Assembly (NCBI RefSeq): GCF_001997345.1
Contig: NZ_CP019606.1
Location: 2,294,001-2,358,000, forward strand
Length of the DNA stretch: 64,000 bases
From: Tessaracoccus aquimaris
GTDB lineage: Bacteria; Actinomycetota; Actinomycetes; Propionibacteriales; Propionibacteriaceae
Direction of reading: 5' to 3'
Positions 17,019-25,522 of the stretch are shown here, one piece after another (the first letter of the stretch is position 1; each line of letters opens with the position of its first letter). Both the position numbers and the translations under genes were made by a program. The notes beneath the pieces are model-generated. The model did no database searches. It had not been told where the DNA came from and worked only from the letters and a program-made list of their open reading frames with translations.

Positions 17019-17999
17019 TCAGTCGTTGATGGCGGACTTGCGCAGGTCCTTGCGCAGCTCGGGGGGAAGCGCGAACTGCAGCGTCTCCTCCGTCAGGCGC
17101 TCCTCGACCGCAGCCGGGTACCCCTTGGAGACCAGGAAGTCGAGGACCCCCTGCACCAGGTCGTCCGGCACGGAGGCGCCGCTGGTGACGCCGACCGACT
17201 CGACGCCCTCGAGCCATGCCTCATCGATCTCGCTCGCATTGTCGACGCGGTAGGACGCCTTAGCGCCCGCGTCGAGTGCGACCTCGACGAGTCGGACCGA
17301 GTTCGACGAGTTCTGCGAGCCGACCACGATCATCAGGTCGCACCCCGAGCCGGCGATCTGCTTGACGGCGAGTTGGCGGTTCTGCGTCGCGTAACAGATG
17401 TCGTCCGAGGGCGGGTCCATCAGCAGCGGGAACTTCTGGCGCAGCCTGCTCACAGTCTCCATGGTCTCGTCGACGGAGAGGGTCGTCTGGCTCAGCCACG
17501 CGAGGTTCGTGCCCTCGGGGATCTCGAGCGAGTCGACATCGTCGGGGGTCTGCACGAGCGTGGTCTGCTCGGGCGCCTCACCCATGGTCCCCTCGACCTC
17601 TTCGTGACCGGCGTGACCGATCAGCAAAATCTGGGTGCCCTGCGACGCGAACCGCTTCGCCTCGTGGTGCACCTTCGTGACGAGCGGGCAGGTCGCGTCG
17701 ATCGTCTTCAGCGAGCGCTCAGCGGCCTCGGCGTGCACGGCAGGCGAGACGCCGTGTGCCGAGAACACCACGGTCGCACCCTCGGGAACGCCGTCGAGTT
17801 CCTCGACGAAGATCGCGCCGCGGGCCTCGAGGGTCTCGACGACGTGCTTGTTGTGGACGATCTGCTTACGGACGTAGACGGGCGGGCCGTAGAGGTCCAA
17901 GGCCTTCTCAACCGTCACCACGGCGCGGTCCACGCCCGCGCAGTACCCTCGGGGGGCCGCGACGACGACTCGTTTGCCTTGTTCGGTTGCGCTGCTCAT
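17019..17999 (-). CDS. ispH: 4-hydroxy-3-methylbut-2-enyl diphosphate reductase (IspH)
   Basis: The 326-residue enzyme catalyses the last step of the MEP isoprenoid pathway, forming IPP and DMAPP from HMBPP. The three iron-sulfur cysteines are in [11 protein letters not shown] (C20), [11 protein letters not shown] (about C104) and [11 protein letters not shown] (about C200). [13 protein letters not shown] is also diagnostic. The start at 17999 ([20 protein letters not shown]) is chosen over a longer frame that would overlap the divergent gene. It supplies precursors for the cis-prenyl transferase encoded further along. Confidence 0.97.
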   Translation of the reverse strand: MSSATEQGKRVVVAAPRGYCAGVDRAVVTVEKALDLYGPPVYVRKQIVHNKHVVETLEARGAIFVEELDGVPEGATVVFSAHGVSPAVHAEAAERSLKTIDATCPLVTKVHHEAKRFASQGTQILLIGHAGHEEVEGTMGEAPEQTTLVQTPDDVDSLEIPEGTNLAWLSQTTLSVDETMETVSRLRQKFPLLMDPPSDDICYATQNRQLAVKQIAGSGCDLMIVVGSQNSSNSVRLVEVALDAGAKASYRVDNASEIDEAWLEGVESVGVTSGASVPDDLVQGVLDFLVSKGYPAAVEERLTEETLQFALPPELRKDLRKSAIND

Positions 18000-18053
18000 G
18001 GAACCCAAGTCTAGGTGGGTTCGTCGGTGGCACCACCTCGCTACCCTTGGCGC

Positions 18054-18806
18054 ATGGATACCCCGCAGCTTCACGCCATCGGATTCGACGCGCCAACGAT
18101 CGAGGAAATCATCAAGAAGGCGTTCGAGGCGGGGGTGCGCGGCGTCAACGAGGCGCCGGGATTTGCCATGATCGGCACGTACACAGACCCCAGCGGCGCC
18201 CGGTTGGCGTTCCTGCAGCGCGAAGGCGAGGCGGTCATGACGACGGCCGGGCTGCGTTCGGAGACGACCTACCGCGCCCAGGTCGTCCGGTTCACGGACC
18301 TGCTGGCCCGTGTCGCGCTCTACGCGGCCGACGGCGAGGGGCAACTACTGACGCAGTACCTCGCGATGGTCGACGACCCGTTCGCCTACCAGCAGCACGA
18401 CCTGCGCAACAGCGAGGAGTTCAGCGTCGCTGACGCGCTTCGCGTCGGGGCTCTCGCGATCGACATCGAAGTGTTCGCCGACGAGGATGCATTCCTCGCC
18501 TCGCCGTCGTCGAAGTCGGGAGCGCTGCAGTTGGGCGCGACGGCGCTGATGTCGCCCGGACTGGTCGGCCTACAGGCCGCCGCCATCACGCCGCAGGAGG
18601 CAACTCCGACGCTTCTGATGGCGCTCACCGTTCAGAACGTCGAGCGTCGCGTCAACGAGCTGACGGGCGTGGAGTTCCAGTTTGTGACGGGTCGCTCCGC
18701 CATCGACCTGAGCTGCGGGATCGCTCTCGACCATCCCGTCCAGCCGGGCAACATCGTGTTCGGCACCTGGTACGCGACCTGCTCCTCCGGCACCTGGGAC
18801 GACTGA
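18054..18806 (+). CDS. conserved hypothetical protein
   Basis: The 250-residue soluble protein starts at the ATG at 18054 ([14 protein letters not shown]). It has no signal peptide, membrane segment or catalytic motif I recognise. The composition is acidic with alternating beta-like segments ([39 protein letters not shown]). It is divergent from ispH, with only 54 bp between the starts, so promoters must be shared or overlapping. Likely a conserved actinobacterial protein of unknown function. Confidence 0.75.
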   Translation: MDTPQLHAIGFDAPTIEEIIKKAFEAGVRGVNEAPGFAMIGTYTDPSGARLAFLQREGEAVMTTAGLRSETTYRAQVVRFTDLLARVALYAADGEGQLLTQYLAMVDDPFAYQQHDLRNSEEFSVADALRVGALAIDIEVFADEDAFLASPSSKSGALQLGATALMSPGLVGLQAAAITPQEATPTLLMALTVQNVERRVNELTGVEFQFVTGRSAIDLSCGIALDHPVQPGNIVFGTWYATCSSGTWDD

Positions 18807-18833
18807 GGCCGCTTCTACTCCGAGCCCCAGCGC

Positions 18834-19190
18834 CGTTCCCCGAGCCCGTTGAGGGATCCGAGCCCCCAAATCGCTCCCCGAGCCCGCCGAGGGATCCGAG
18901 CCCCCAAATCGCTCCCCGAGCCCGTCGAGTGATCCGAGCCCCCACATCGCTCCCCGAGCCCGTCGAGTGATCCGAGCCCCCAATCGCTCCCCGAGCCTGT
19001 CGAGGGGTCCGAAACCCAAGCGAACACTTGCGGACGCTTCGACAAGCTCAGCGAGCAGCGTGCCCCGGAACCCGATCCCGAGTCCGTTCGCCATTCTCCG
19101 AGCTTGTCGAGGGGTCCGAAACCCAAGCGAACACTTACGGACGCTTCGACAAGCTCAGCGAGCACCGTCCCCCGGAACCTGTTCGTTGTT
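18834..19190. repeat. 38-bp tandem array plus a duplicated palindromic unit
   Basis: Five units beginning CGYTCCCCGAGCC start at 18834, 18872, 18910, 18948 and 18985 (period 38, 38, 38, 37). They are followed by two copies (about 19002-19072 and 19109-19180) of a block containing GGGGTCCGAAACCCAAGCG and CTTCGACAAGCTCAGCGAGC. Each unit carries CCCCGAGCCCGTCGAG, half of the inverted TCGACAAGCTCGG palindrome. No gene is seen between 18807 and 19247. Confidence 0.85.
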
Positions 19191-19247
19191 CCCCCGTAGA
19201 ACGGCCCTGCCAGGTGACCACGGCGCCGCACCCGGCGCCCCCTTTCG

Positions 19248-20078
19248 TCACCCCAGCAGACCGCGCCACTCGTTGGCGGCCAACTCCTCCAGGATCACCG
19301 CGAGCCCGTCCTCGTCGTTGGTCAGAGCGACCATGTCGGCGAGCGCCTGGACCTCCGGCAGCGCGTTGCCCATCGCGACCCCGACCCCGGCCCACTCGAT
19401 CATCTCCACGTCGTTGTTGTTGTCGCCGAAGGCGATCACCTCGTCGCGGTCGATCCCCAGCCGCGCACAGAGCAGTTCCAGCCCGGTCGCCTTGTTGACG
19501 CCCGCCGCGGCGACCTCCAGGAACGGGGCCCCGGACGTCGATGCGGCGACACCGGGGATGCTCAGCCGCTCCGCCTCGTCGCGCAACTCCTCGGGTGTCA
19601 CGTCGACGCCCCTGACCACGAGCTTCAGCGAAGGCGTTCCGAGGACCTCCTCGAGTGGGTAGTGCGGCAGCGTCTCGCCACGCCCGTGGTCGCCGGGGTC
19701 CATCATTCCGACGTAGCCCGCTTCCGGCCAGAACGTCGCGCCCGCGTCGCGGACCGACACGCACGCGATCGACGGGTACCGCTCGCGGAGCGCCTCGAAC
19801 AGCGCCGTCTGCGCCTCGACAGAGATCAGCCTCTCGAACAGCACCTCGTCGCCCGCGAAGTCGAACCCGACTCCGCCGTTGGCGCCGATCACGATCCCGT
19901 CGGTGAGCCAGGTGTCACCCAGCACGTCCACGATGGAGAACGGCTGGCGCCCGGACGTCGGCACGACGACGATGCCCGCGTCGCGCGCGGCCGTGAGCGC
20001 CGCCAGGTTGCGCGGCGAGATCCGCTGGGTGCTGCTGAGGAGGGTGCCGTCGATGTCGGTCGCGATGAGCCTGATCAC
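19248..20078 (-). CDS. Cof-type HAD-IIB family phosphatase
   Basis: The 276-residue protein has HAD motif I ATDIDGTL (D8, D10), motif II PTSGRQ, and the C-terminal lysine plus motif IV AFGDNNNDVEMIEWAG. The large cap between motifs II and III is typical of the IIB (Cof) class, which dephosphorylates sugar phosphates, nucleotides or cofactors. The substrate is not predictable. The gene is divergent from xseA, with 98 bp between starts. Its 3' side faces the tandem-repeat island. Confidence 0.9.
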   Translation of the reverse strand: MIRLIATDIDGTLLSSTQRISPRNLAALTAARDAGIVVVPTSGRQPFSIVDVLGDTWLTDGIVIGANGGVGFDFAGDEVLFERLISVEAQTALFEALRERYPSIACVSVRDAGATFWPEAGYVGMMDPGDHGRGETLPHYPLEEVLGTPSLKLVVRGVDVTPEELRDEAERLSIPGVAASTSGAPFLEVAAAGVNKATGLELLCARLGIDRDEVIAFGDNNNDVEMIEWAGVGVAMGNALPEVQALADMVALTNDEDGLAVILEELAANEWRGLLG

Positions 20079-20176
20079 GCTTCGACCCTAGCGGGAACCA
20101 GACGGATCGCCCCGGCCGATCCGTACCCAGGCGGTTGTGGCGCCGAAACGTCTGACCTCGGCACTAGGGTTCGTAC

Positions 20177-21403
20177 ATGCCGATGAACTCTTCCCAGGAG
20201 CAGCCACAGCCGCTCGGGCGCGTCATCGGCGCCGTCAAGGACTGGGTGGGGCGGCTCGGGGAGATCTGGGTCGACGCGCAGGTCGTCGAGATCAAGCGGC
20301 GCAGCGGCGCGACGCAGTTCATGACGTTCCGCGACCGGGTCGCCAACATGTCCGCGCAGGTGACCGTCTCGTCGCTGGTGCTCGACGCCGCGGGGCCGCT
20401 GCCCGAGGGGTCACGTGTGACGGCACGGGTGCGACCGCGGCTCTGGGACCGGACTACCAGCCTCAGCCTCGAATGCCTCGAACTGCACGTCGCGGGCGAA
20501 GGGCGGCTCCTGGCGCAACTGGAGCAACTCAAGCGCAAACTGCAGGCCGAGGGCCTGTTCGAGGAGTACCGCAAGCGCCGGCTGCCGCTGCTGCCTCGGG
20601 TGATCGGGCTGGTCACCGGCAAGGACTCCGACGCGGAACGCGACGTGCTCACCAACGTGGCCCGACGGTGGCCCGCCGCTCGCTTCGAGGTTCGGCACGC
20701 GCTCGTCCAGGGCCCCAACTCGGCCGAGTCTGTGATGACGGCCCTTGCCCGCCTCGACGCGGACCCCGAGGTCGACGTCGTCATCCTGGCCCGCGGAGGC
20801 GGCTCGCTCGAGGACCTGCTCTCCTTCTCCGACGAGGGGTTGGTGCGCGCCGTGGCCGCCGCCCGCACCCCGGTCGTCACCGCCATCGGCCATGAGCGGG
20901 ACTTCCCGTTGGTCGACTTCGTGGCCGACCTGCGCGCCTCGACGCCGACGGATGCCGCCAAGCGCGTCGTCCCGGACCACGCCGTCGAGGTGGCGGGCCT
21001 TCACCAGGCGACCAGTCGGTTGAGGCGAGCGATCGACGCGCTGATCTCGCGGGAGGAACACGCGCTGCAGGCGGTCCGGTCGAGGCCGGTGATGGTCGAC
21101 CCGACATCCGCCTTCGCCGCCCATTACGAGCGGTTGTCGCTGCTGCGCCATCGGCTCTCGTCCTCGATCGACCGGACGCTGCGGGCTGAGGAGGCCGACC
21201 TGCGCGCCGCGGTCACGTCGATCCGGGCGCTGTCGCCCAAACGCACCCTTGAGCGCGGGTACGCGGTCCTCGTCGGCCCTGATCACGAGTCGGTCTCCAG
21301 CGTCGCCGACGCCTCCGCCGGGGAGCGGATCCACGCCTATCTCGCCGACGGCGAGCTCACCCTCGACGTCGTCGAGGCCCACCAGAAGGAGCAGCATGGC
21401 TGA
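20177..21403 (+). CDS. xseA: exodeoxyribonuclease VII large subunit
   Basis: The 408-residue protein has the N-terminal OB-fold (GEIWVDAQVVEIKRRSGATQ), then the catalytic domain with GLVTGKDSDAERDVLTNVARR, VVILARGGGSLEDLLSFSDE and the TAIGHERDFPLVDFVADLRASTPTDAA signature. A coiled-coil tail follows and the protein ends in LERGYAVL. With XseB it forms the nuclease degrading single-stranded DNA from both ends. It overlaps xseB by 8 bp. Confidence 0.96.
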   Translation: MPMNSSQEQPQPLGRVIGAVKDWVGRLGEIWVDAQVVEIKRRSGATQFMTFRDRVANMSAQVTVSSLVLDAAGPLPEGSRVTARVRPRLWDRTTSLSLECLELHVAGEGRLLAQLEQLKRKLQAEGLFEEYRKRRLPLLPRVIGLVTGKDSDAERDVLTNVARRWPAARFEVRHALVQGPNSAESVMTALARLDADPEVDVVILARGGGSLEDLLSFSDEGLVRAVAAARTPVVTAIGHERDFPLVDFVADLRASTPTDAAKRVVPDHAVEVAGLHQATSRLRRAIDALISREEHALQAVRSRPVMVDPTSAFAAHYERLSLLRHRLSSSIDRTLRAEEADLRAAVTSIRALSPKRTLERGYAVLVGPDHESVSSVADASAGERIHAYLADGELTLDVVEAHQKEQHG

Positions 21404-21611
21404 GAAGGAACCGACCTACGAGGAGGCCCGCGAGGAGCTGATGCAGGTCGTCGCCCAACTCGAGTCGGGCGGCACCTCCCTCGCGGACTCCATGGCCCTG
21501 TGGCAGCGCGGTGAGCGGCTGGCCGACCTGTGCCAGCGGTTCCTGGACGGCGCGAAGGAGCAGGTGGCGAAGTCACGGTCGGCCGAGGACGAGGACCCGG
21601 AGGACGACTGA
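21396..21611 (+). CDS. xseB: exodeoxyribonuclease VII small subunit
   Basis: The 71-residue protein matches the XseB family: PTYEEAREELMQVVAQLESG, then SLADSMALWQRGERLADLCQ. It is a short helical hairpin that coats the coiled coil of XseA. It starts within the end of xseA (AGGAGCAGC upstream of the ATG) and ends in an acidic tail. It is followed directly by the 168-bp repeat array. Confidence 0.95.
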   Translation: MAEKEPTYEEAREELMQVVAQLESGGTSLADSMALWQRGERLADLCQRFLDGAKEQVAKSRSAEDEDPEDD

Positions 21612-21687
21612 CGAGGGCCTTGTCGAGCGACTGACATGCGCGCGTCGCCCGGTACGCCGTCGACCCACAATCGACCCCGGAAAGCGT

Positions 21688-22258
21688 CACGAGGCTTCGA
21701 CCGATGCGGACCGCTGACGCGCTCCGCATGGCTCACCCAGCGGGGCCGACCGACTCCCACCCGAAGGCGCTGGTTGAGCCGGGCAAAGCCGCGAAACGGC
21801 GCAGCCCGCGTCGAAACCCCCTGACCCTGAGCACCGATCGGACACCGAGAAACCTCACGAGGCTTCGACCGATGCGGACCGCTCACGCGCTCCGCATGGC
21901 TCACCCAGCGGGGCCGACCGACTCCCACCCGAAGGCGCTGGTTGAGCCGGGCAAAGCCGCGAAGCGGCGCAGCCCGCGTCGAAACCCCCTGACCCTGAGC
22001 ACCGATCGGACACCGAGAAACCTCACGAGCCTTCGACCGATGCGGACCGCTCACGCGCTCCGCATGGCTCACCCAGCGGGGGCGACCGACTCCGACGCGC
22101 ACGCGCTGGTTGAGCCGGGCAGAGCGGCGAAGCGGCGAAGCGGCGCAGCCTGCGTCGAAACCCCTTTGACCTAGCGCTGACCCGACACCGCGGACACCTC
22201 ACGAGGCTTCGACCGATGCGGACCGCTCACGCGCTCCGCATGGCTCACGCAGCGGCTA
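21688..22258. repeat. 168-bp tandem repeat array, 3.3 copies
   Basis: Units begin CACGAGGCTTCGACCGATGC at 21688, 21856, 22024 and 22200 (periods 168, 168, 176; the last copy is partial). Adjacent copies are nearly identical, which indicates recent expansion. Each unit contains two opposed elements: TTCGACC...GGCTCACCCAGCG with an internal ATGCGGA...TCCGCAT hairpin, and GCTGGTTGAGCC...GCGTCGAAACC with a GCCGC-rich stem. The period is divisible by three, so long frames on both strands are artefacts. The last copy reaches the stop codon of the DUF4245 gene. Confidence 0.92.
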
Positions 22259-22828
22259 CTTCGGGTTCGGTGCGACCTCGACCAACGTGCCAGCGAAGGC
22301 CTCCAACTCCACGAAGTCGGTGTCCGCCGTCACGACCGAGGTGACGTCGTCTGTCCGGCTGACCAGGCTGCGGGTGCGCCCGTCCTCGCTCTCGTAGCGC
22401 TCCCAGGTGCGCCCGGCGACCTCGACCTCACCGCCGACGGCCTTCCCGTCGCGGGTGACGGTGTCGACGAACCGTGCGACGTCGCGGTTGCGCTGCTGGA
22501 CGCCGTAGTAGATGTCATCTGGAGACAGGTAGCCCACCTGCCAGGAGTCGCCGTCGGCGGGCTCCGAGGTGATCCACGGTGCCCCGTCCTTGGCCCAGGC
22601 GACCCTCACGGCCGCCCAGTCGTCGCCGAGGCCCTCTGCCTGCAGCAGCGGGTATGGCGACTCGGTCTTTGCCCGGGTGAGCATGCCCGCGACGTCGGCC
22701 TTCTCGGGATCCTGGTCGGCGGGCTGGGTGAAGAAGAACACGATGAGCAGCACCGGTACCAGGATCACGGCCATCGAGATGATCATGTCTCGGGCCCTTG
22801 AGTTCTGGTTGCGCGCCATGACGGCCAT
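22256..22828 (-). CDS. DUF4245 domain-containing membrane-anchored protein
   Basis: The 190-residue protein has one N-terminal membrane segment (about residues 15-34, MIISMAVILVPVLLIVFFFT) and an extracytoplasmic DUF4245 domain with conserved WAAVRVAWA, GWQVGYL-like and WERYESEDGRTRSLV segments. The family is widespread in Actinobacteria, often near exodeoxyribonuclease VII, ispH or glpX genes, as here. Its function is unknown. The gene follows the cis-prenyl transferase by 36 bp on the same strand. Its 3' end is touched by the repeat array. Confidence 0.85.
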   Translation of the reverse strand: MAVMARNQNSRARDMIISMAVILVPVLLIVFFFTQPADQDPEKADVAGMLTRAKTESPYPLLQAEGLGDDWAAVRVAWAKDGAPWITSEPADGDSWQVGYLSPDDIYYGVQQRNRDVARFVDTVTRDGKAVGGEVEVAGRTWERYESEDGRTRSLVSRTDDVTSVVTADTDFVELEAFAGTLVEVAPNPK

Positions 22829-22864
22829 CGTAACCGGCCTGCCATGAGGCGCTGAATCGTGACG

Positions 22865-23665
22865 TCAGCGTCCGAAACGGCGCTCCCGGTGCGAGTACGA
22901 GCGCAGTGCGCGGACGAAGTCGACGCGCCGGAAATCGGGCCAGAGGGCCTCGCAGAAGTAGAACTCGCTGTGGGCCGACTGCCACAGCAGGAACCCGGAG
23001 AGCCGCTGTTCGCCCGAGGTGCGGATGATCAGGTCGGGGTCCGGTTGACCCTTGGTGTAGAGGTGCTTGGAGATCTCGTCGATCTCCAGGGTGCGCGAGA
23101 CCTCCTCAAGGGTGGCACCCTCCCCCGCCCTGGCCGCGAGCAGCGACCGGACGGCGTCGCGCAACTCCTGTCGGCCGCCGTAGGCGATCGCGACGTTGAC
23201 CTGCATGCCGTCAACCTGCGAGGTGGCCGCGGCCGACTCGTTCAGCGACTCGACCATCTCGGCCGGAAGCAGATCGAGGGCCCCGACGGCTTGTACCCGC
23301 CAGCGGCCGGTGGCCGCCAGGTCCTTGACCAGTGCGTCGATCACCGCAAGCAGGGGGCGCAACTCGTCGTCGTCACTGCGCGAGAGGTTGTCGGTGCTGA
23401 GCACCCAGAGCGTGACGACCTGCAGGTCGGCCTCGTCGCACCACTCGACGAACTCCATCAGGCGGGCCGCCCCGGCCCGGTAGCCGGCGACCAACGGCTC
23501 CCCCGGCGCGTTCATCCTGGCCCATCGACGGTTGCCGTCGGCAAGCACCGCGACATGCTTGGGGAGGCTGTCCTTGTCGATGCCTTCGAGGACCTGACGT
23601 TCATAGGTCGTGTAGAGCCAGCGAGGCGGCCAGTGCCGCTCGAGCATTCGACTCCACCAGGACAT
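22865..23665 (-). CDS. isoprenyl (cis-prenyl) transferase
   Basis: The 266-residue enzyme belongs to the undecaprenyl diphosphate synthase family. ADGNRRWAR carries the catalytic Asp (D43), LWVLSTDNLSR is the central motif, and RTSGEQRLSGFLLWQSAHSE with FYFCEALWPDF form the IPP-binding end. It condenses IPP units in cis to make a polyprenyl carrier precursor. The close divergent partner, hemolysin III, is the arrangement of Rv1086 (Z-farnesyl diphosphate synthase) and Rv1085c in M. tuberculosis, so a short-chain product is possible. Confidence 0.93.
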   Translation of the reverse strand: MSWWSRMLERHWPPRWLYTTYERQVLEGIDKDSLPKHVAVLADGNRRWARMNAPGEPLVAGYRAGAARLMEFVEWCDEADLQVVTLWVLSTDNLSRSDDDELRPLLAVIDALVKDLAATGRWRVQAVGALDLLPAEMVESLNESAAATSQVDGMQVNVAIAYGGRQELRDAVRSLLAARAGEGATLEEVSRTLEIDEISKHLYTKGQPDPDLIIRTSGEQRLSGFLLWQSAHSEFYFCEALWPDFRRVDFVRALRSYSHRERRFGR

Positions 23666-23712
23666 GAACGAAGCGTAGCGTGGGGTTGGAATCTCGTCTC
23701 GGACCGACTAAC

Positions 23713-23741
23713 CTACGGTAGCGTAAGTTACGGAAGCGTAG
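23713..23741. promoter_or_regulatory. TetR-operator-like palindrome between cis-prenyl transferase and hemolysin III genes
   Basis: CTACGGTAGCGTAA and TTACGGAAGCGTAG flank a single G, an imperfect 29-bp dyad (11 of 14 positions pair) made of TTACG/CGTAA half-sites. Such sites bind TetR-family lipid regulators in actinobacteria. It lies in the 85-bp divergent intergenic region, so it could control both genes. No TetR gene is in the window. Confidence 0.5.
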
Positions 23742-23750
23742 GTATCTCTG

Positions 23751-24440
23751 ATGACTGGAACCATGACGAGGGAAGGTGCCCCCGTGGCAACAGCAGAACC
23801 GGTCGCCGAGGCGCCCATCAAGCCCAAACTGCGCGGCTGGCTGCACCTGGGCATGGCGCCGGTCGTGCTGATCACCGGGCTGATCTTCACCATCTTCGCC
23901 CCGACGATCGAGGGCAGGATCGGCTGCGGCATCTACACGCTGACCGCCGTCCAACTCTTCGGCACGAGCGCCGCCTACCACCGCGGCAACTGGTCGCCCA
24001 AGGGCCTGTCGATCTTCCGACGGATCGACCACTCCAACATCTTCGTCTTCATCGCCGGCACCTACACCCCCTTGACCCTCACGTTGCTGACGGGCACGTC
24101 GCGGTGGAGCCTGCTGATCCTCATCTGGTCGATCGCGATCCTCGGCGTCGTGTTCCGCACCACCTGGCTCGGCGCCCCCCGCTGGCTCTACACGCTGCTG
24201 TACGTCGCGATGGGCTGGGCCGCGGTCGGGTGGCTCAACCAGTTCTGGGTCAACGGCGGCCCGGGCGTGGTCGTCTGCCTCCTCGCAGGTGGGCTCGTCT
24301 ACTCGCTCGGTGCGGTCGCCTACGGGACCAAGAAGCCCGCGCTCTCGCCGAAGTGGTTCGGCTTCCACGAGGTCTTCCACGCCTGCACGATCATCGCGGC
24401 GGTCCTGCACGCGATCGCGATCGGGCTGGCGGTCTTCTGA
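23751..24440 (+). CDS. hemolysin III family (PAQR/YqfA-like) membrane protein
   Basis: The 229-residue polytopic protein has seven predicted membrane segments. The family's metal-site motifs are present: GTSAAYHRGNWSP (Ser and His), RRIDHSNIFVFIAGTYTP (Asp/His) and WFGFHEVFHACTIIAAVLH at the C-terminus (His pair). PAQR proteins are thought to be membrane hydrolases; bacterial TrhA maintains membrane lipid homeostasis. An ATG at 23763 is an alternative start. It is divergent from the cis-prenyl transferase across a 29-bp palindrome. Confidence 0.9.
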   Translation: MTGTMTREGAPVATAEPVAEAPIKPKLRGWLHLGMAPVVLITGLIFTIFAPTIEGRIGCGIYTLTAVQLFGTSAAYHRGNWSPKGLSIFRRIDHSNIFVFIAGTYTPLTLTLLTGTSRWSLLILIWSIAILGVVFRTTWLGAPRWLYTLLYVAMGWAAVGWLNQFWVNGGPGVVVCLLAGGLVYSLGAVAYGTKKPALSPKWFGFHEVFHACTIIAAVLHAIAIGLAVF

Positions 24441-24484
24441 CGCGATCCGTCCTCAGTCGCCTGAGCGTTGGGTAGCGTGGCGAC

Positions 24485-25149
24485 ATGACGCAGCCCTTTC
24501 CGACCGACTGGTCGCATGCACTGATCCTGGTCGCGCACCCCGACGACCCCGAATACGGCCTCGCGCCCGCCATCAGCCTCTGGACCCGCACAGGCAAGAA
24601 GGTGACCTACATCCTCGCCACGAGCGGAGAAGAGGGCATCGAGGGGATGCCCGCATCGGAGGCGGGCCCGCTGCGTGAGCAGGAACAGATCCGCGCGGGC
24701 GCCCATGTCGGCGTGCACGACATCGAGTTCCTCGGCCTGCCCGACTCCCGGCTCAGCGAGGCCCCCGACCTCCGGGAACGCCTCGACGCCGCCGTCAAGG
24801 CCCACCCCGACGCCGACCTGGTGATCAGCCTCTATCGCGGCCCGAGTGGGGTCCGGGCATGCCGAACCAGGCCGATCACATCGCCTTCGGGGACGCGGCG
24901 GTCGACGTCGTCGCCCCGCTCGGCATCTGGCAGTTCGAGAACGGCCCCGAACCGACGCACCACGTCGAGGTCAGCGACGAGGACGTGCAGGCGGCGATCG
25001 ACTCACTCGCCGAGCACGAGGTGTACCTGCGGGTGCTCGACCCGACGACCCCGGTCGCCGCGCAGGCCCGTGCCCAGGTCTACCGCTCCATCAGTCGCGA
25101 CCAGGGCTGGATCCGCGTCGGGCTGCGCCTGATCAGCCGCCCCGCCTGA
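24485..25149 (+). pseudogene. PIG-L family deacetylase, interrupted by a 1-base deletion
   Basis: The reading frame starts at 24485 with ILVAHPDDPEYGLAP, the zinc-binding AHPDD motif of PIG-L/LmbE deacetylases. It runs to VISLYRG, then shifts frame and continues with GMPNQADHIAFGDA (zinc His) to the stop at 25149. Adding one C to the GGCCC run at about 24841 restores LYRGPEWGPGMPNQADH, the family's expected sequence, and a protein of about 222 residues. Such enzymes remove N-acetyl groups from GlcNAc-like substrates. Single-base homopolymer loss recurs in this window, so this is probably sequencing error rather than decay. Confidence 0.85.
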
Positions 25150-25212
25150 CCCCCACGTCGCGCTCGCGTCGGTCCGCGTCGACGAGGGTGCCGCGCGCGG
25201 CTGGGTCAGGAC

Positions 25213-25292
25213 TTGAGCATGTTTGGTGTCTCGTTGCGCGACACGCCGCGATTTCGCGGCTCAAGAGCAAACGAGCAGCCAAACATGCTCAA
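25213..25292. repeat. 80-bp palindromic element, copy 1
   Basis: It begins TTGAGCATGTTTGGTGTCTC and ends CCAAACATGCTCAA. The terminal arms of about 23 bp are inverted repeats. Two further copies of exactly 80 bp are at 37433 and 55320 and a half copy is at 37278. It lies between the PIG-L gene and the phoH leader. Confidence 0.9.
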
Positions 25293-25433
25293 CGCGGCAC
25301 CCGACCACGCCCTTGAACGGCGACTGGGCGCCGGGTCGGCGGCCGCGTCGGCGTCGGGGACCGTTCGGTGAACGGTAAATGACAATTGTGTGATTCGACG
25401 ACGCGCGAGCGGGTCGCGGGTTATCGTCTCGTC

Positions 25434-25522
25434 ATGGAGAGAGGCTCCATCGCAGCAACACAAGTCCCCTGACCTTCGTACTCGGGGACGGACGAAGCAC
25501 CGCCCCCGGGAAGGGAGCAACA
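25434..25522 (+). promoter_or_regulatory. structured 5' leader of the PhoH gene, possible pseudoknot
   Basis: A hairpin ATGGAG/CTCCAT (25434-25450) is followed by interleaved complementary segments: GTCCCC (25464-25469) with GGGGAC (25484-25489), and CTTCGT (25474-25479) with ACGAAG (25492-25497). These would form an H-type pseudoknot. GCTCC of the first hairpin could alternatively pair with GGAGC of the ribosome binding site. I recognise no known riboswitch class. Function is inference. Confidence 0.4.

Noticed and set aside
21416..22174. Long frames on both strands with 56-residue repeated peptides, resembling a repeat protein
   Set aside because: They are produced by the 168-bp tandem DNA repeat, whose period is divisible by three. 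There is no ribosome binding site, and the composition is that of intergenic palindromes.
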